A stretch of 14,123 nt of DNA, from the NCBI GenBank assembly GCA_964245015.1, contig CAXTMA010000090.1, positions 1 to 14,123 on the forward strand. Direction: 5' to 3'. A program made the translations under genes and the position numbers. A model generated the notes under the pieces. The model worked only from the letters and a program-made list of their open reading frames with translations, was not told where the DNA came from and made no database searches. Shown piece after piece: positions 1 through 6,432 of this stretch. Position 1 is the stretch's first letter, and each line of letters opens with the position of its first letter. The stretch is from RH-AL1 sp964245015. GTDB lineage: Bacteria > Pseudomonadota > Alphaproteobacteria > Rhizobiales > Beijerinckiaceae.

Positions 1-1550
1 GCGCGGTGGATCATCACCGGCGTCACCTTGTCGGAGCGCTCGTCGATGTAGAAGGCGCCGAAGCGTCCCGGCAGGTTGAAGTCCACCTGGGTGGTGCCGC
101 ACTGCCATTCCCGGCCGATCGCGTCGCGCAGCGTGTATTCGAGCTTGGGACCGTAGAAGGCCCCCTCGCCGGGGTTGACGCCGGTGGCGAGGCCCTGAAC
201 CTTGATCGCGTCGAGCACGCGGGCCAGCGCGGCTTCCGCCTTGTCCCAGGCTTCGTCGGCGCCCACCCGCTTGTCCGGCCGCGTCGACAGTTTCACCACC
301 ACGTCCTCGAAGCCGAAGTCGCGGTAGATCGAGAGGATCATCGCGTTGATCGCCAGCGCTTCCGCCTGGATCTGGTCCTCGGTGCAGAAGATGTGGGCGT
401 CGTCCTGGGTGAAGGCGCGCACCCGCATGATGCCGTGGATCGCGCCCGACGGCTCGTATCGGTGGACGGTGCCGAACTCCGCGATCTTCACCGGCAAATC
501 GCGATACGATTTCAGCCCGTTCTTGAAGATCAGCACATGGCCGGGACAGTTCATCGGCTTGAGGGCGAAGGTGCGCTCGTCCTCCGTTTTCGTCAGGAAC
601 ATGTTCTCGCGGTAGGTCTGCCAATGGCCGGAGGTTTCCCAAAGCGCGCGGTCGAGCACCTGCGGCGTGTTGACCTCGATGTAGCCGGCCTCCTCCTGGC
701 GCCGCCGCATGTAGCTGATGAGGGTTTGGAACAGCGTCCAGCCCTTGGGGTGCCAGAACACCGTGCCGGGGCCCTCCTCCTGGAAGTGGAAGAGGTCCAT
801 TTCGCGGCCGAGGCGGCGGTGGTCGCGGCGCTCGGCCTCGGCCAGCTGATGGAGGTAGGCGTCGAGCTCGGCGGGGGTGGCGAAGGCGGTGGCGTAGATG
901 CGCTGCAGCATCGGGCGGCTGGCATCGCCGCGCCAGTAGGCGCCGGCGACCTTCATCAGCTTGAACGCCGGCCCGATCTTGCCCGTGCTGGTCATGTGCG
1001 GGCCGCGGCATAGGTCGAGCCAGTCGCCCTGGCGGTAGATCTTGAGGGCCTCGTCCGGCGGGATGGCATCGACCAGCTCGACCTTGAAGCCCTCGCCACG
1101 CTCGGCGAAGAAGCGCTTGGCCTCCTCGCGGCTCCACAGCTCCCGGGTGAAGGGCTTGTCCTGCGCGATGAGGGCGCGCATGCGCTTCTCGATGGCCGCG
1201 AAGTCCTCGGGCGTGAAGGGCTCGGCGCGGGCGAAGTCGTAGTAGAAGCCGTTGTCGATGACAGGGCCGATCGTCACCTGCGTGCCGGGATACAGGCCCT
1301 GCACGGCCTCGGCCAGCACGTGGGCGGCATCGTGGCGGATGAGTTCGAGGGCGCGGGGGTCGTCGCGGGTCACGAACTCCAGCTTGGCGTCCGCCTCGAG
1401 CGTTTCGGCGAGGTCGACCAGCACCCCGTCGTGCAGCATCGCCACCGCGCGCTTGGCGAGCGAGGGTGAGATCGATCGGGCGATGTCGGTGCCGGTGACG
1501 CCGGGCTCGTAGGGGCGCGCGGCGCCGTCCGGGAAGGTCACGGAAATCAT
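1..1550 (-). CDS. thrS: Threonyl-tRNA synthetase, C-terminus cut off by window edge
   Basis: This cytoplasmic class II aminoacyl-tRNA synthetase charges tRNA-Thr with threonine and edits mischarged Ser-tRNA. About 516 of the usual ~640 residues are visible. The protein opens MISVTFPDGA, the N-terminal TGS domain, followed by the editing domain (HDAAHVLAEAV near residue 73, CRGPH further on). In the catalytic core the three zinc ligands known from the E. coli enzyme are present: Cys335 in MNCPGH, His386 in DDAHIF and His515 in MIHR at the very edge of the window. Motif 2 (IMRVRAFTQDD) is intact. The ATG at 1550 is preceded on the minus strand by AAGGAG with a 7-base spacer, so this start is firm. 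What is missing is the end of the catalytic core and the anticodon-binding domain, which lie beyond base 1. Nothing in the visible part suggests damage. Family assignment is essentially certain. Confidence 0.97.
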   Translation of the reverse strand, partial: MISVTFPDGAARPYEPGVTGTDIARSISPSLAKRAVAMLHDGVLVDLAETLEADAKLEFVTRDDPRALELIRHDAAHVLAEAVQGLYPGTQVTIGPVIDNGFYYDFARAEPFTPEDFAAIEKRMRALIAQDKPFTRELWSREEAKRFFAERGEGFKVELVDAIPPDEALKIYRQGDWLDLCRGPHMTSTGKIGPAFKLMKVAGAYWRGDASRPMLQRIYATAFATPAELDAYLHQLAEAERRDHRRLGREMDLFHFQEEGPGTVFWHPKGWTLFQTLISYMRRRQEEAGYIEVNTPQVLDRALWETSGHWQTYRENMFLTKTEDERTFALKPMNCPGHVLIFKNGLKSYRDLPVKIAEFGTVHRYEPSGAIHGIMRVRAFTQDDAHIFCTEDQIQAEALAINAMILSIYRDFGFEDVVVKLSTRPDKRVGADEAWDKAEAALARVLDAIKVQGLATGVNPGEGAFYGPKLEYTLRDAIGREWQCGTTQVDFNLPGRFGAFYIDERSDKVTPVMIHR

Positions 1551-1605
1551 CGGGCAACTCCTTGGGCTCACTCGCCGAAACCATGCGGCGTAAGCTGGTG
1601 CGCGA

Positions 1606-1634
1606 GGTATAGGCAGCCGCCCGGTGGCTCGCAA
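1606..1634 (-). promoter_or_regulatory. Candidate sigma-70-type promoter of thrS
   Basis: On the minus strand a -35-like TTGCGA (1634-1629) and a -10-like TATACC (1611-1606) are separated by exactly 17 bases. This would start transcription near 1599 and leave a leader of about 50 bases before the thrS ATG. The fit to the consensus is good for a GC-rich genome, but it was found by eye. The short leader shows no obvious T-box or attenuator structure. Confidence 0.5.
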
Positions 1635-1977
1635 GGCGGCTCGCGAGGTGGCAAGGAGGCGTGGGCGCCCGTGACTTGGCAGGGCCATGGGCGACCTGCG
1701 CGGCGCGATACCGCTTGGTTGCTCGCCGGGACAAGGCGGTGGGCGTCTGGTAAAGCCTCGCTCGCTGGCCGAACGGTGTTCGACGTTCTTCAGCCTCGGG
1801 CGCAGCGCGGACATTCCGGGCTGGGAGCCTCACTTCGCGACGATCTCGTCTTGTTGATGCTGCGAACGGACCGATGTCCCGATCCTTGCCTTCCACCGGC
1901 GGCGTCATCGATCTGCCACTTGCGTCGGCTGGGGGTGCGCAGGCTCCCGAACTCGGCCCGCGCGGAAGGAGGATTTT
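1635..1977. other. Intergenic stretch with no gene recognised
   Basis: Between the thrS promoter and the small secreted-protein gene there is about 340 bases. An open frame on the plus strand starts at 1671, but its translation looks like random GC-rich composition, with no recognisable domain and no Shine-Dalgarno. I found no tRNA, no clear hairpin and no convincing promoter for the downstream gene, although that promoter should lie here. Confidence 0.5.
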
Positions 1978-1980
1978 TTG
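1966..1980 (+). promoter_or_regulatory. Strong ribosome binding site that decides a TTG start
   Basis: AAGGAGG followed by ATTTTT leads straight into TTG at 1978. The match to the anti-Shine-Dalgarno is nearly perfect and the spacing is standard, which is the main reason for accepting the non-ATG start of the small secreted protein. Confidence 0.75.
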
Positions 1981-2223
1981 ATCAGGTTGACCACCATCCT
2001 CGTTTGCCTGAGCCTTTTGGCTTGGCCGCAGACGGTTCGCGCTTACAGCGGTTCGGATGCGCAACAAAAGGCCTGCACTTCCGACGTCTTCAGGCTGTGC
2101 CTGAAGGAGATCCCCGACGAGAACCGGATCGTCGCCTGCCTGATGGCCAAGCGCGCGCTGCTGTCGCCGTCGTGCGCGGAGGTGTTCCTCGACCCGCCGC
2201 GGCAGGTCCGGCGCCAGCCCTAG
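1978..2223 (+). CDS. Small secreted four-cysteine protein of unknown function
   Basis: This 81-residue protein starts at TTG, chosen because AAGGAGG lies just upstream at an ideal distance; no in-frame ATG or GTG would give a sensible product. The N-terminus is a textbook signal peptide: basic MIR, a hydrophobic core (TTILVCLSLLAW) and a likely signal peptidase I site after VRA at residue 22. The mature ~59 residues hold four cysteines at 33, 41, 54 and 66 (spacing 7, 12 and 11), which could form two disulfides in the periplasm. The style (CTSDVFRLC, EIPDENRIVAC, SPSC) resembles small cysteine-repeat proteins common as hypotheticals in Rhizobiales; that family link is from memory. The gene stands alone, 131 bases before the start of the damaged receptor. 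No enzymatic function can be assigned. Confidence 0.8.
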   Translation: MIRLTTILVCLSLLAWPQTVRAYSGSDAQQKACTSDVFRLCLKEIPDENRIVACLMAKRALLSPSCAEVFLDPPRQVRRQP

Positions 2224-2321
2224 GCGCAGTGAGGCTTGAGAGCGGCGTGCTTCAGGGTGGCGCACGCGAAGCGATCCGCAGGCTGCTCCTCTTAAGGAAA
2301 CCTCAGTCTCGCCTTTGGGAA

Positions 2322-3522
2322 GTGCCCGCAGCGGCGAGAACCAGTGGCGATCTTGATGACAGGCGGTTCAGCGTTGCCGGGCGTATCCTGCTGGTCCTGG
2401 CGATCGGCACGGCGACCCCGGCCTTCGTTCTTGTGCACTCGCTGGGCAACGTGCACGGGTCGCTGATGGAAGCGCGCTCGAACGAGGTGCGCCACCTCGA
2501 CGAGGCGGCCTGGGCGCTCGTGGCCGACTCCCACGCCCGAGCCGCCAGGGGCGCGATCACAGAAGCCGCCGCCAAGAACGCCGCCAAGAACGCCGCCCGC
2601 GAGACGATCCGCGCGATGCGCTACGACGAGGGCAACTGCGTCTTCATCTGGGACCTCGCCGGCACCGGCGTCGCCCATGGCGGCATTCGCGCCCTGGAAG
2701 GACGCAACTTCATCGACGGGCCCAACAGCAAGACGAAGCCCGGCGTCGCCGACACCGACGGCAAGCTGGTCGGGATCGCCCGCAGCGAGGGCCAGGGCTT
2801 CGCCCGCTACAAGATTCCCGAGTCGGGCGAAACCACTCCGCTCGACAAGATCGGCTGTTCAAGCTGTTCGCGCCATGGGGCTGGGTGATCGGCACGGGCG
2901 CCTACGTCAGCGACCTCGACGCGGGCTTCTGGCGGATGGCCCGCTCGGACCTCGCCATCTCCGCCTGCCTCGCCGGGCTGGTGTCCTGCCTGCTCGGACG
3001 CGACCGGTCGCGCTCGCTCGCCCGCCTGACCGAGGTGATGCGGCGCCTAGCCACCGGCGACCTTGCGACCGGCATCCCGGCCGGGCGTCGCGGCTCAGCA
3101 CGGCCATCGCAAGCATCGCCGTTTCCGCGCAGGCGCAGGCGAGCAGCCTGCATCAGGTGAACGGGGCCGTGCACCAGATGGAACAAGCGACGCAGCAGAA
3201 CGCGGCCATGGTCGAGCAAAGCACGGCGGCGGTGCACGCGCTGATGGCCAAGACCGAGCGGCTGGCCGAACTTGCCGGGCGCTTCCGCGACGGCCCTGCG
3301 GCAAACCCGGTGCTCGTCGCTCCGCGCGAGGAGAAGTCGGCGGCGAGGTTCCGCCTGTCGGGGGTCGGCAAGTCGGAGGTTGGCAAGCCAGAGGTTGGTA
3401 AGCCGGGCGCGGGCCGCGCCGCCGCCTGGTTCCTCAGCGAAAGGCGGCGAAGCCTCCGGCCATCGCCGCGTAGACGAGCGCCATCGCCGGCTTGCTCAGC
3501 ACCAGTTCCCAGCCCGGCGTGA
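2322..3522 (+). pseudogene. Broken methyl-accepting chemotaxis protein (single-Cache MCP)
   Basis: This is the remnant of a membrane chemoreceptor, read across three frames. Frame A (to about 2854) gives a first membrane segment (VAGRILLVLAIGTATPAF) and most of a Cache_2-type sensor domain (RYDEGNCVFIWD, GRNFIDGPNSK, KGEGF-like SEGQGFARYKIP). At 2854/2855 one base appears to be missing: the old frame ends at TGA 2886-2888, while the next frame continues with LFKLFAPWGWVIGTGAYV, the canonical end of Cache_2, then a second membrane segment and a HAMP-like stretch (LTEVMRRLATGDLATGIP). Near 3085-3095 the reading jumps to the third frame and to the far C-terminal helix (ASSLHQVNGAVHQMEQ, TQQNAAMVEQSTAA). 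Roughly 200 or more residues of the signalling domain, including the hairpin tip that contacts CheA/CheW, are gone. No good start codon or Shine-Dalgarno is seen; 2322 is an in-frame GTG used only as a bound. The end is nominal, because the last frame runs into the opposite gene. Confidence 0.85.
3364..3408 (+). repeat. Three tandem 15-base units in the MCP remnant tail
   Basis: Three copies of a 15-base unit encode VGKSE, VGKPE and VGKPG in the last reading frame of the broken receptor. They form a short Lys/Pro/Glu linker of the kind often found between the signalling domain and a C-terminal tether in MCPs. In a dead gene this is probably just a relic. Confidence 0.7.
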
Positions 3523-3880
3523 AGCGCCTGGGCGTGATCGTGTAATCCACCACCGCCGCCAAAGCCGACACGGCGACGGCGCGTCCCAGAAGGGTGCCGG
3601 GCCGGCGCGTCGGGCGCGCCGCGCACCAGCCCTCGAGGATGGCCGCCCAGAACACGGTTGCGGCGGCATGGGTCGTCAGGCCGACCCCGGTGTGGCGCAG
3701 GTCCACCGTTCGCCGCCGTGCCGCCGCATCGCCGTTCAGCCAGTGGCTGGTCGCGTTGAAGGGCTGCGCCGCGCCCTTGTTTTCCGCCAGGGCGACGGCG
3801 GCCAGTGCCGCGCAGGAGGTCGCCGTGGCGACCGCGCCGGAGCGCAGCGACGCGCCCGGAAGCCTTGATGTCTGCGTCAT
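3434..3880 (-). CDS. Small multi-pass membrane protein, unknown function
   Basis: This 148-residue inner-membrane protein has four likely membrane segments, near residues 14-32, 66-86, 98-115 and 126-146. Recognisable conserved-looking stretches are FNATSHWLNGD after the first helix, LRHTGVGLTTHAAATVFWA, and DYTITPRRFTPGWELVLSKP before the last helix. I recall similar uncharacterised membrane proteins in many proteobacteria but know no function for them. The ATG at 3880 is chosen because CCGGAG lies 7 bases upstream; the same frame stays open upstream to 4120, with a TTG at 3925 that has no comparable ribosome binding site. The gene faces the chemoreceptor remnant, whose nominal end overlaps its last 89 bases. 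Its own coding sequence looks intact and evenly biased. Confidence 0.8.
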   Translation of the reverse strand: MTQTSRLPGASLRSGAVATATSCAALAAVALAENKGAAQPFNATSHWLNGDAAARRRTVDLRHTGVGLTTHAAATVFWAAILEGWCAARPTRRPGTLLGRAVAVSALAAVVDYTITPRRFTPGWELVLSKPAMALVYAAMAGGFAAFR

Positions 3881-4120
3881 CGGTCGTCTCCGGAACGGAT
3901 GCGAGGACTGGATCAGCCGGGCCAATCGGACGGGGCTGCCCGCACAGAGTCGCCGATCGCTCCAGTCGCGAAAGGCGATCTGCTCGCCTGCGCGCAGGTC
4001 GGAGACGATTGCGTCGTCGTGGCGCCCTGCGCGCAGGACAAGAAGCGTCCGCCGTTCGCCCGCTCCGCGGAGGCGTTCTTCGCTCGGAAAAACGGTATCA
4101 GATCGAGTTGCTTTGCTCCG
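3881..4120 (-). other. Open minus-strand frame, possible decayed coding segment
   Basis: Directly below the stop at 4121, the minus strand stays open in the same frame down to the membrane-protein gene. From about 4055 to 3895 it reads like protein (TLLVLRAGRHDDAIVSDLRA, then GEQIAFRDWSDRRLCAG) with mostly G/C third positions. It lacks a start codon of its own with a ribosome binding site. It could be a 5' coding remnant, a leader region, or chance openness in GC-rich DNA. Confidence 0.25.
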
Positions 4121-4351
4121 TCAAGAGCAGACGAGAGGGACTTGTCGAGGGCGAAACCGACGCGACCGAGGAGCCAATCGCAAATCTTGAGAGGACTGGA
4201 TGGATCCAACCGCGAGATCGCCGTAAGTCAGGCCGAACAACTCCCCCACGTGTTGCCGCACGTCGTCTTCGTGCCGGTTGACGATGCAGATCGCCGCCGC
4301 GTTGGCAAGGATCGACAGCGCATCCCCGTCGAGCAACGCGTTGGATCTCAT
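4121..4351 (-). CDS. Possible small hypothetical protein
   Basis: This 76-residue frame opens MRSNALLDGDALSILANAAA, followed by ICIVNRHEDDVRQHVGELFG and LTYGDLAVGS. A purine-rich GAAGGAAG sits about 10 bases upstream of the ATG. The first ~55 residues read like a real alpha-helical protein with good third-position bias. The last ~20 (Arg-rich, APRSRRFRPRQ) look like random read-through, so the real gene may be truncated or end in decay. No family is recognised with confidence. The stop TGA at 4121-4123 is in the same frame as the membrane-protein gene downstream. Confidence 0.4.
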   Translation of the reverse strand: MRSNALLDGDALSILANAAAICIVNRHEDDVRQHVGELFGLTYGDLAVGSIQSSQDLRLAPRSRRFRPRQVPLVCS

Positions 4352-4494
4352 CACGCAAAAGCTTCCTTCTTCACAACCTGCGACCGATCCCGCGTCCGGT
4401 TCTGGGCAAACCCGGCGCTTTCCGTTATCCGCACCGCCCATGACCCCGCGAAGCGCCGGAACAGAGGCTGCCTTCCAGTCGCGAGACGATCGCC
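4352..4494. other. Divergent intergenic region before the permease
   Basis: This stretch lies between the possible small minus-strand gene and the permease. It must hold the permease promoter, but I see no hexamer pair that I trust. No tRNA or strong hairpin is visible. Confidence 0.4.
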
Positions 4495-6183
4495 ATGTCC
4501 CAAGTGCCCCCTGATCCGGTCTCCGCCGCGCGCCCGGCGCGCGGCTCGCTGCCGACGTCGCGCATCGTTTTCCTGGTGATCGCGGCGGCGGCGCCGCTCG
4601 CGTCCATGATCGGCAACCTACCCATCGCGCTGGGGCGCGGCAACGGCGTGGGCACGCCCGGCGCCTTCGCCATCGCCGGCGCGATCCTGCTGTGCTTCGC
4701 CGTCGGCTACGCCGCGATGAGCCGGCGCATCGTCAACACCGGCGCCTTCTACACCTACATCACGGAAGGGCTGGGCACGGCGGCCGGCATCGGCTCGGCC
4801 TATGTCGCCGTGATCGCCTACCTCGCCTTCACCTTCGGCCTCGCCGCCTTTTTCGGCTATTTCACCGACCTGGTGCTGACGCAGGCCGGCGTGCACGTGC
4901 CCTGGCCGCTGTACGCCGCGGTCGGCATCGCGCTGGTGGCGGTGCTGGGCTACCGGTCGGTGGACCTGTCGTCGCTGATCCTGGGGGCGCTGATGATCGG
5001 CGAGGTGGTCATCCTCGCCGTGTTCGACGGCAGCGTGATCGCCGCCAAGGGGATCGCCGCCGCGCTGCCGCTGCGGGCGATGGCGCCGGCCGACGTGTTC
5101 ACCCCCACGCTGGGCGTCAGCCTGATGGTCGCCTTCACCTGCTTCCTCGGCTTCGAGTCGGCCGCGCTCTACGGCGAGGAAGCGCGCGACCCCAGGCGAT
5201 CCATTCCGATCGCGACCTATACGGCCGTCGTCTCCATCGCCGTGTTCTACCTGTTCACCGCCTGGGTCACGATCGGCGCGCTGATCCCCGACGACGTCGC
5301 CGCCCGCGCCAACACCGAAACGGGCGAGCTGATGTTCAACGTCTTCACCCGCTACGGCGGCGAAGTGCTCACCGACGTCATGGGCCTGCTCGTGTGCCTG
5401 TCGCTGCTGGCCTCCTACCTCGCCATCCACAACGCCGCCGCGCGCTACATCTTCGCGCTGGGACGGGAATGGCTGCTGCCGCCTCCCCTCGGCGAGGCCA
5501 ACCCGGCGAGCGGCGCCCCTTCGCGCGCCAGCCTCACCGTGTCGGCGATGACGCTGGTCGCCGTCGCGCCCTTCGCCCTTTCCGGGCTCGATCCGTTCAA
5601 GGCGGGCGTGCCCGTGCTGATCGGCTTCGGCTCGTTCGGCATCATCTTCCTGCAGGCCTTCGCCGCCGTCGCCATCACCGCCTATCTCCGTCGGCAGGGT
5701 GGCGAGCCGGCCTGGGTGATGGCGGCGACCGGGGCCGGCACGCTGGGGCTGATCGGGGCGACGGTCTTCGTGGGCGTCTACTTCGGTCTGCTCGCCACCA
5801 GCGACGCGCCCCTCGTCGCCGTTCTGCCCCTGGTCTTCCCCGCGGTGGCGGCCGCCTGCCTCGGGATCGGGCTGATGTTCCGGCTGATCCGGCCCAACGA
5901 GGTCGCGCCGTGGCGCGACGCCAAGGCGCGCAGGACGATGCTGGCGCCGGCGGCCCCGTCGGCCACCGGGGCGACGCGATCCGCCGGCTTCGCCGTGCGC
6001 GGCAGCGCCGGCGCGCGCGGCGAATGGGTCGTCCGCTACCAGACCATCGCCGGCCGCGAGTCCGTCAGCGAGGCGGTGCCGACGCTTGCGGCGGCGACGA
6101 GCCGGGCGTGCGAACTGCGCGACAAGCGCGGCGCCACCATCCTGGAGATCGTCGATCGGGCGGAGCTGCCGGCCGAGCCGTGA
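4495..6183 (+). CDS. APC-superfamily amino-acid permease with C-terminal extension
   Basis: This 562-residue inner-membrane transporter most likely imports amino acids or related amines by ion-coupled transport, as in the AA_permease_2 branch of the APC superfamily. About twelve hydrophobic segments run from residue 22 to about 465. The first carries the unwound-helix-type pattern AAAPLASMIGN, followed by the Gly-rich GNGVGTPGAFAIAGA. The hallmark GFESAALYGEEARDPRRSIP (219-238), matching the family's GFE...E..dP.R.iP signature, is intact. Substrate cannot be told from the sequence. From about residue 474 the protein leaves the membrane: a Pro/Ala linker is followed by a compact hydrophilic segment (GEWVVRYQTIAGRESVSEAV to EIVDRAELPAEP), about 55 residues that look like a small alpha/beta domain and are not part of the usual permease fold. 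The ATG at 4495 has only a weak GAGACG ahead of it. No partner genes flank it. Confidence 0.9.
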   Translation: MSQVPPDPVSAARPARGSLPTSRIVFLVIAAAAPLASMIGNLPIALGRGNGVGTPGAFAIAGAILLCFAVGYAAMSRRIVNTGAFYTYITEGLGTAAGIGSAYVAVIAYLAFTFGLAAFFGYFTDLVLTQAGVHVPWPLYAAVGIALVAVLGYRSVDLSSLILGALMIGEVVILAVFDGSVIAAKGIAAALPLRAMAPADVFTPTLGVSLMVAFTCFLGFESAALYGEEARDPRRSIPIATYTAVVSIAVFYLFTAWVTIGALIPDDVAARANTETGELMFNVFTRYGGEVLTDVMGLLVCLSLLASYLAIHNAAARYIFALGREWLLPPPLGEANPASGAPSRASLTVSAMTLVAVAPFALSGLDPFKAGVPVLIGFGSFGIIFLQAFAAVAITAYLRRQGGEPAWVMAATGAGTLGLIGATVFVGVYFGLLATSDAPLVAVLPLVFPAVAAACLGIGLMFRLIRPNEVAPWRDAKARRTMLAPAAPSATGATRSAGFAVRGSAGARGEWVVRYQTIAGRESVSEAVPTLAAATSRACELRDKRGATILEIVDRAELPAEP

Positions 6184-6217
6184 CCGCAGCCGGCGGGCCG
6201 CCAAAAGGTTCGCTTAA

Positions 6218-6248
6218 GCAACCCTGCGAAACTCTCCTTAAGGGTTGC
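6218..6248. other. Perfect 8-bp inverted repeat, hairpin or operator
   Basis: GCAACCCT (6218-6225) and AGGGTTGC (6241-6248) are exact reverse complements around a 15-base centre. The site begins 34 bases after the permease stop. No T-run follows, so it is a poor intrinsic terminator; a protein-binding operator or an RNA hairpin in the leader of the repeat gene is equally possible. Confidence 0.45.
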
Positions 6249-6296
6249 ATGCGACAACAAGGGCCTCAGACCGCAGCAGGTCCCTCGTATCACATA

Positions 6297-6315
6297 GGAA
6301 AAGATGAGCTTTTCC
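6297..6315. other. Perfect 7-bp inverted repeat upstream of the repeat gene
   Basis: GGAAAAG (6297-6303) and CTTTTCC (6309-6315) pair exactly around ATGAG. The element lies about 118 bases before the chosen ATG at 6433, within the 249-base gap that must contain the promoter of the repeat gene. Its role is unknown. Confidence 0.4.
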
Positions 6316-6432
6316 GGAGTCTCCCGCGCGGCGAGCGCCTGACGCACTCAGGATACGACGTTGTTCCTCCCGAGCGAACCGGGGCGTCCCGGACTCAGCT
6401 CGTCGTCCCGGATCACGTTGGAGCCTCCACCG

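Noticed and set aside
1551..1605. A T-box or attenuator leader for thrS
   Set aside because: The leader is about 50 bases at most and shows no specifier loop, T-box sequence or terminator hairpin; such leaders are mainly a Firmicutes feature.
1671..2888. A 405-residue plus-strand frame that could be taken as one intact gene
   Set aside because: Only the part after about 2355 is protein-like (chemoreceptor); the rest is intergenic DNA and an out-of-frame shadow of the small secreted-protein gene, with no ribosome binding site at its start.
4618..6204. A 528-residue open frame on the minus strand opposite the permease gene
   Set aside because: Its translation is low-complexity Arg/Gly/His/Asp-rich, typical of an antisense shadow of a GC-rich membrane-protein gene; the plus-strand permease is unmistakable.
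6361..6432. TTG at 6361 as the start of the repeat protein
   Set aside because: The 24 extra residues are Arg/Pro-rich, unlike the Arg-free remainder, and no good ribosome binding site precedes it; the ATG at 6433 has GGAG 9 bases upstream.
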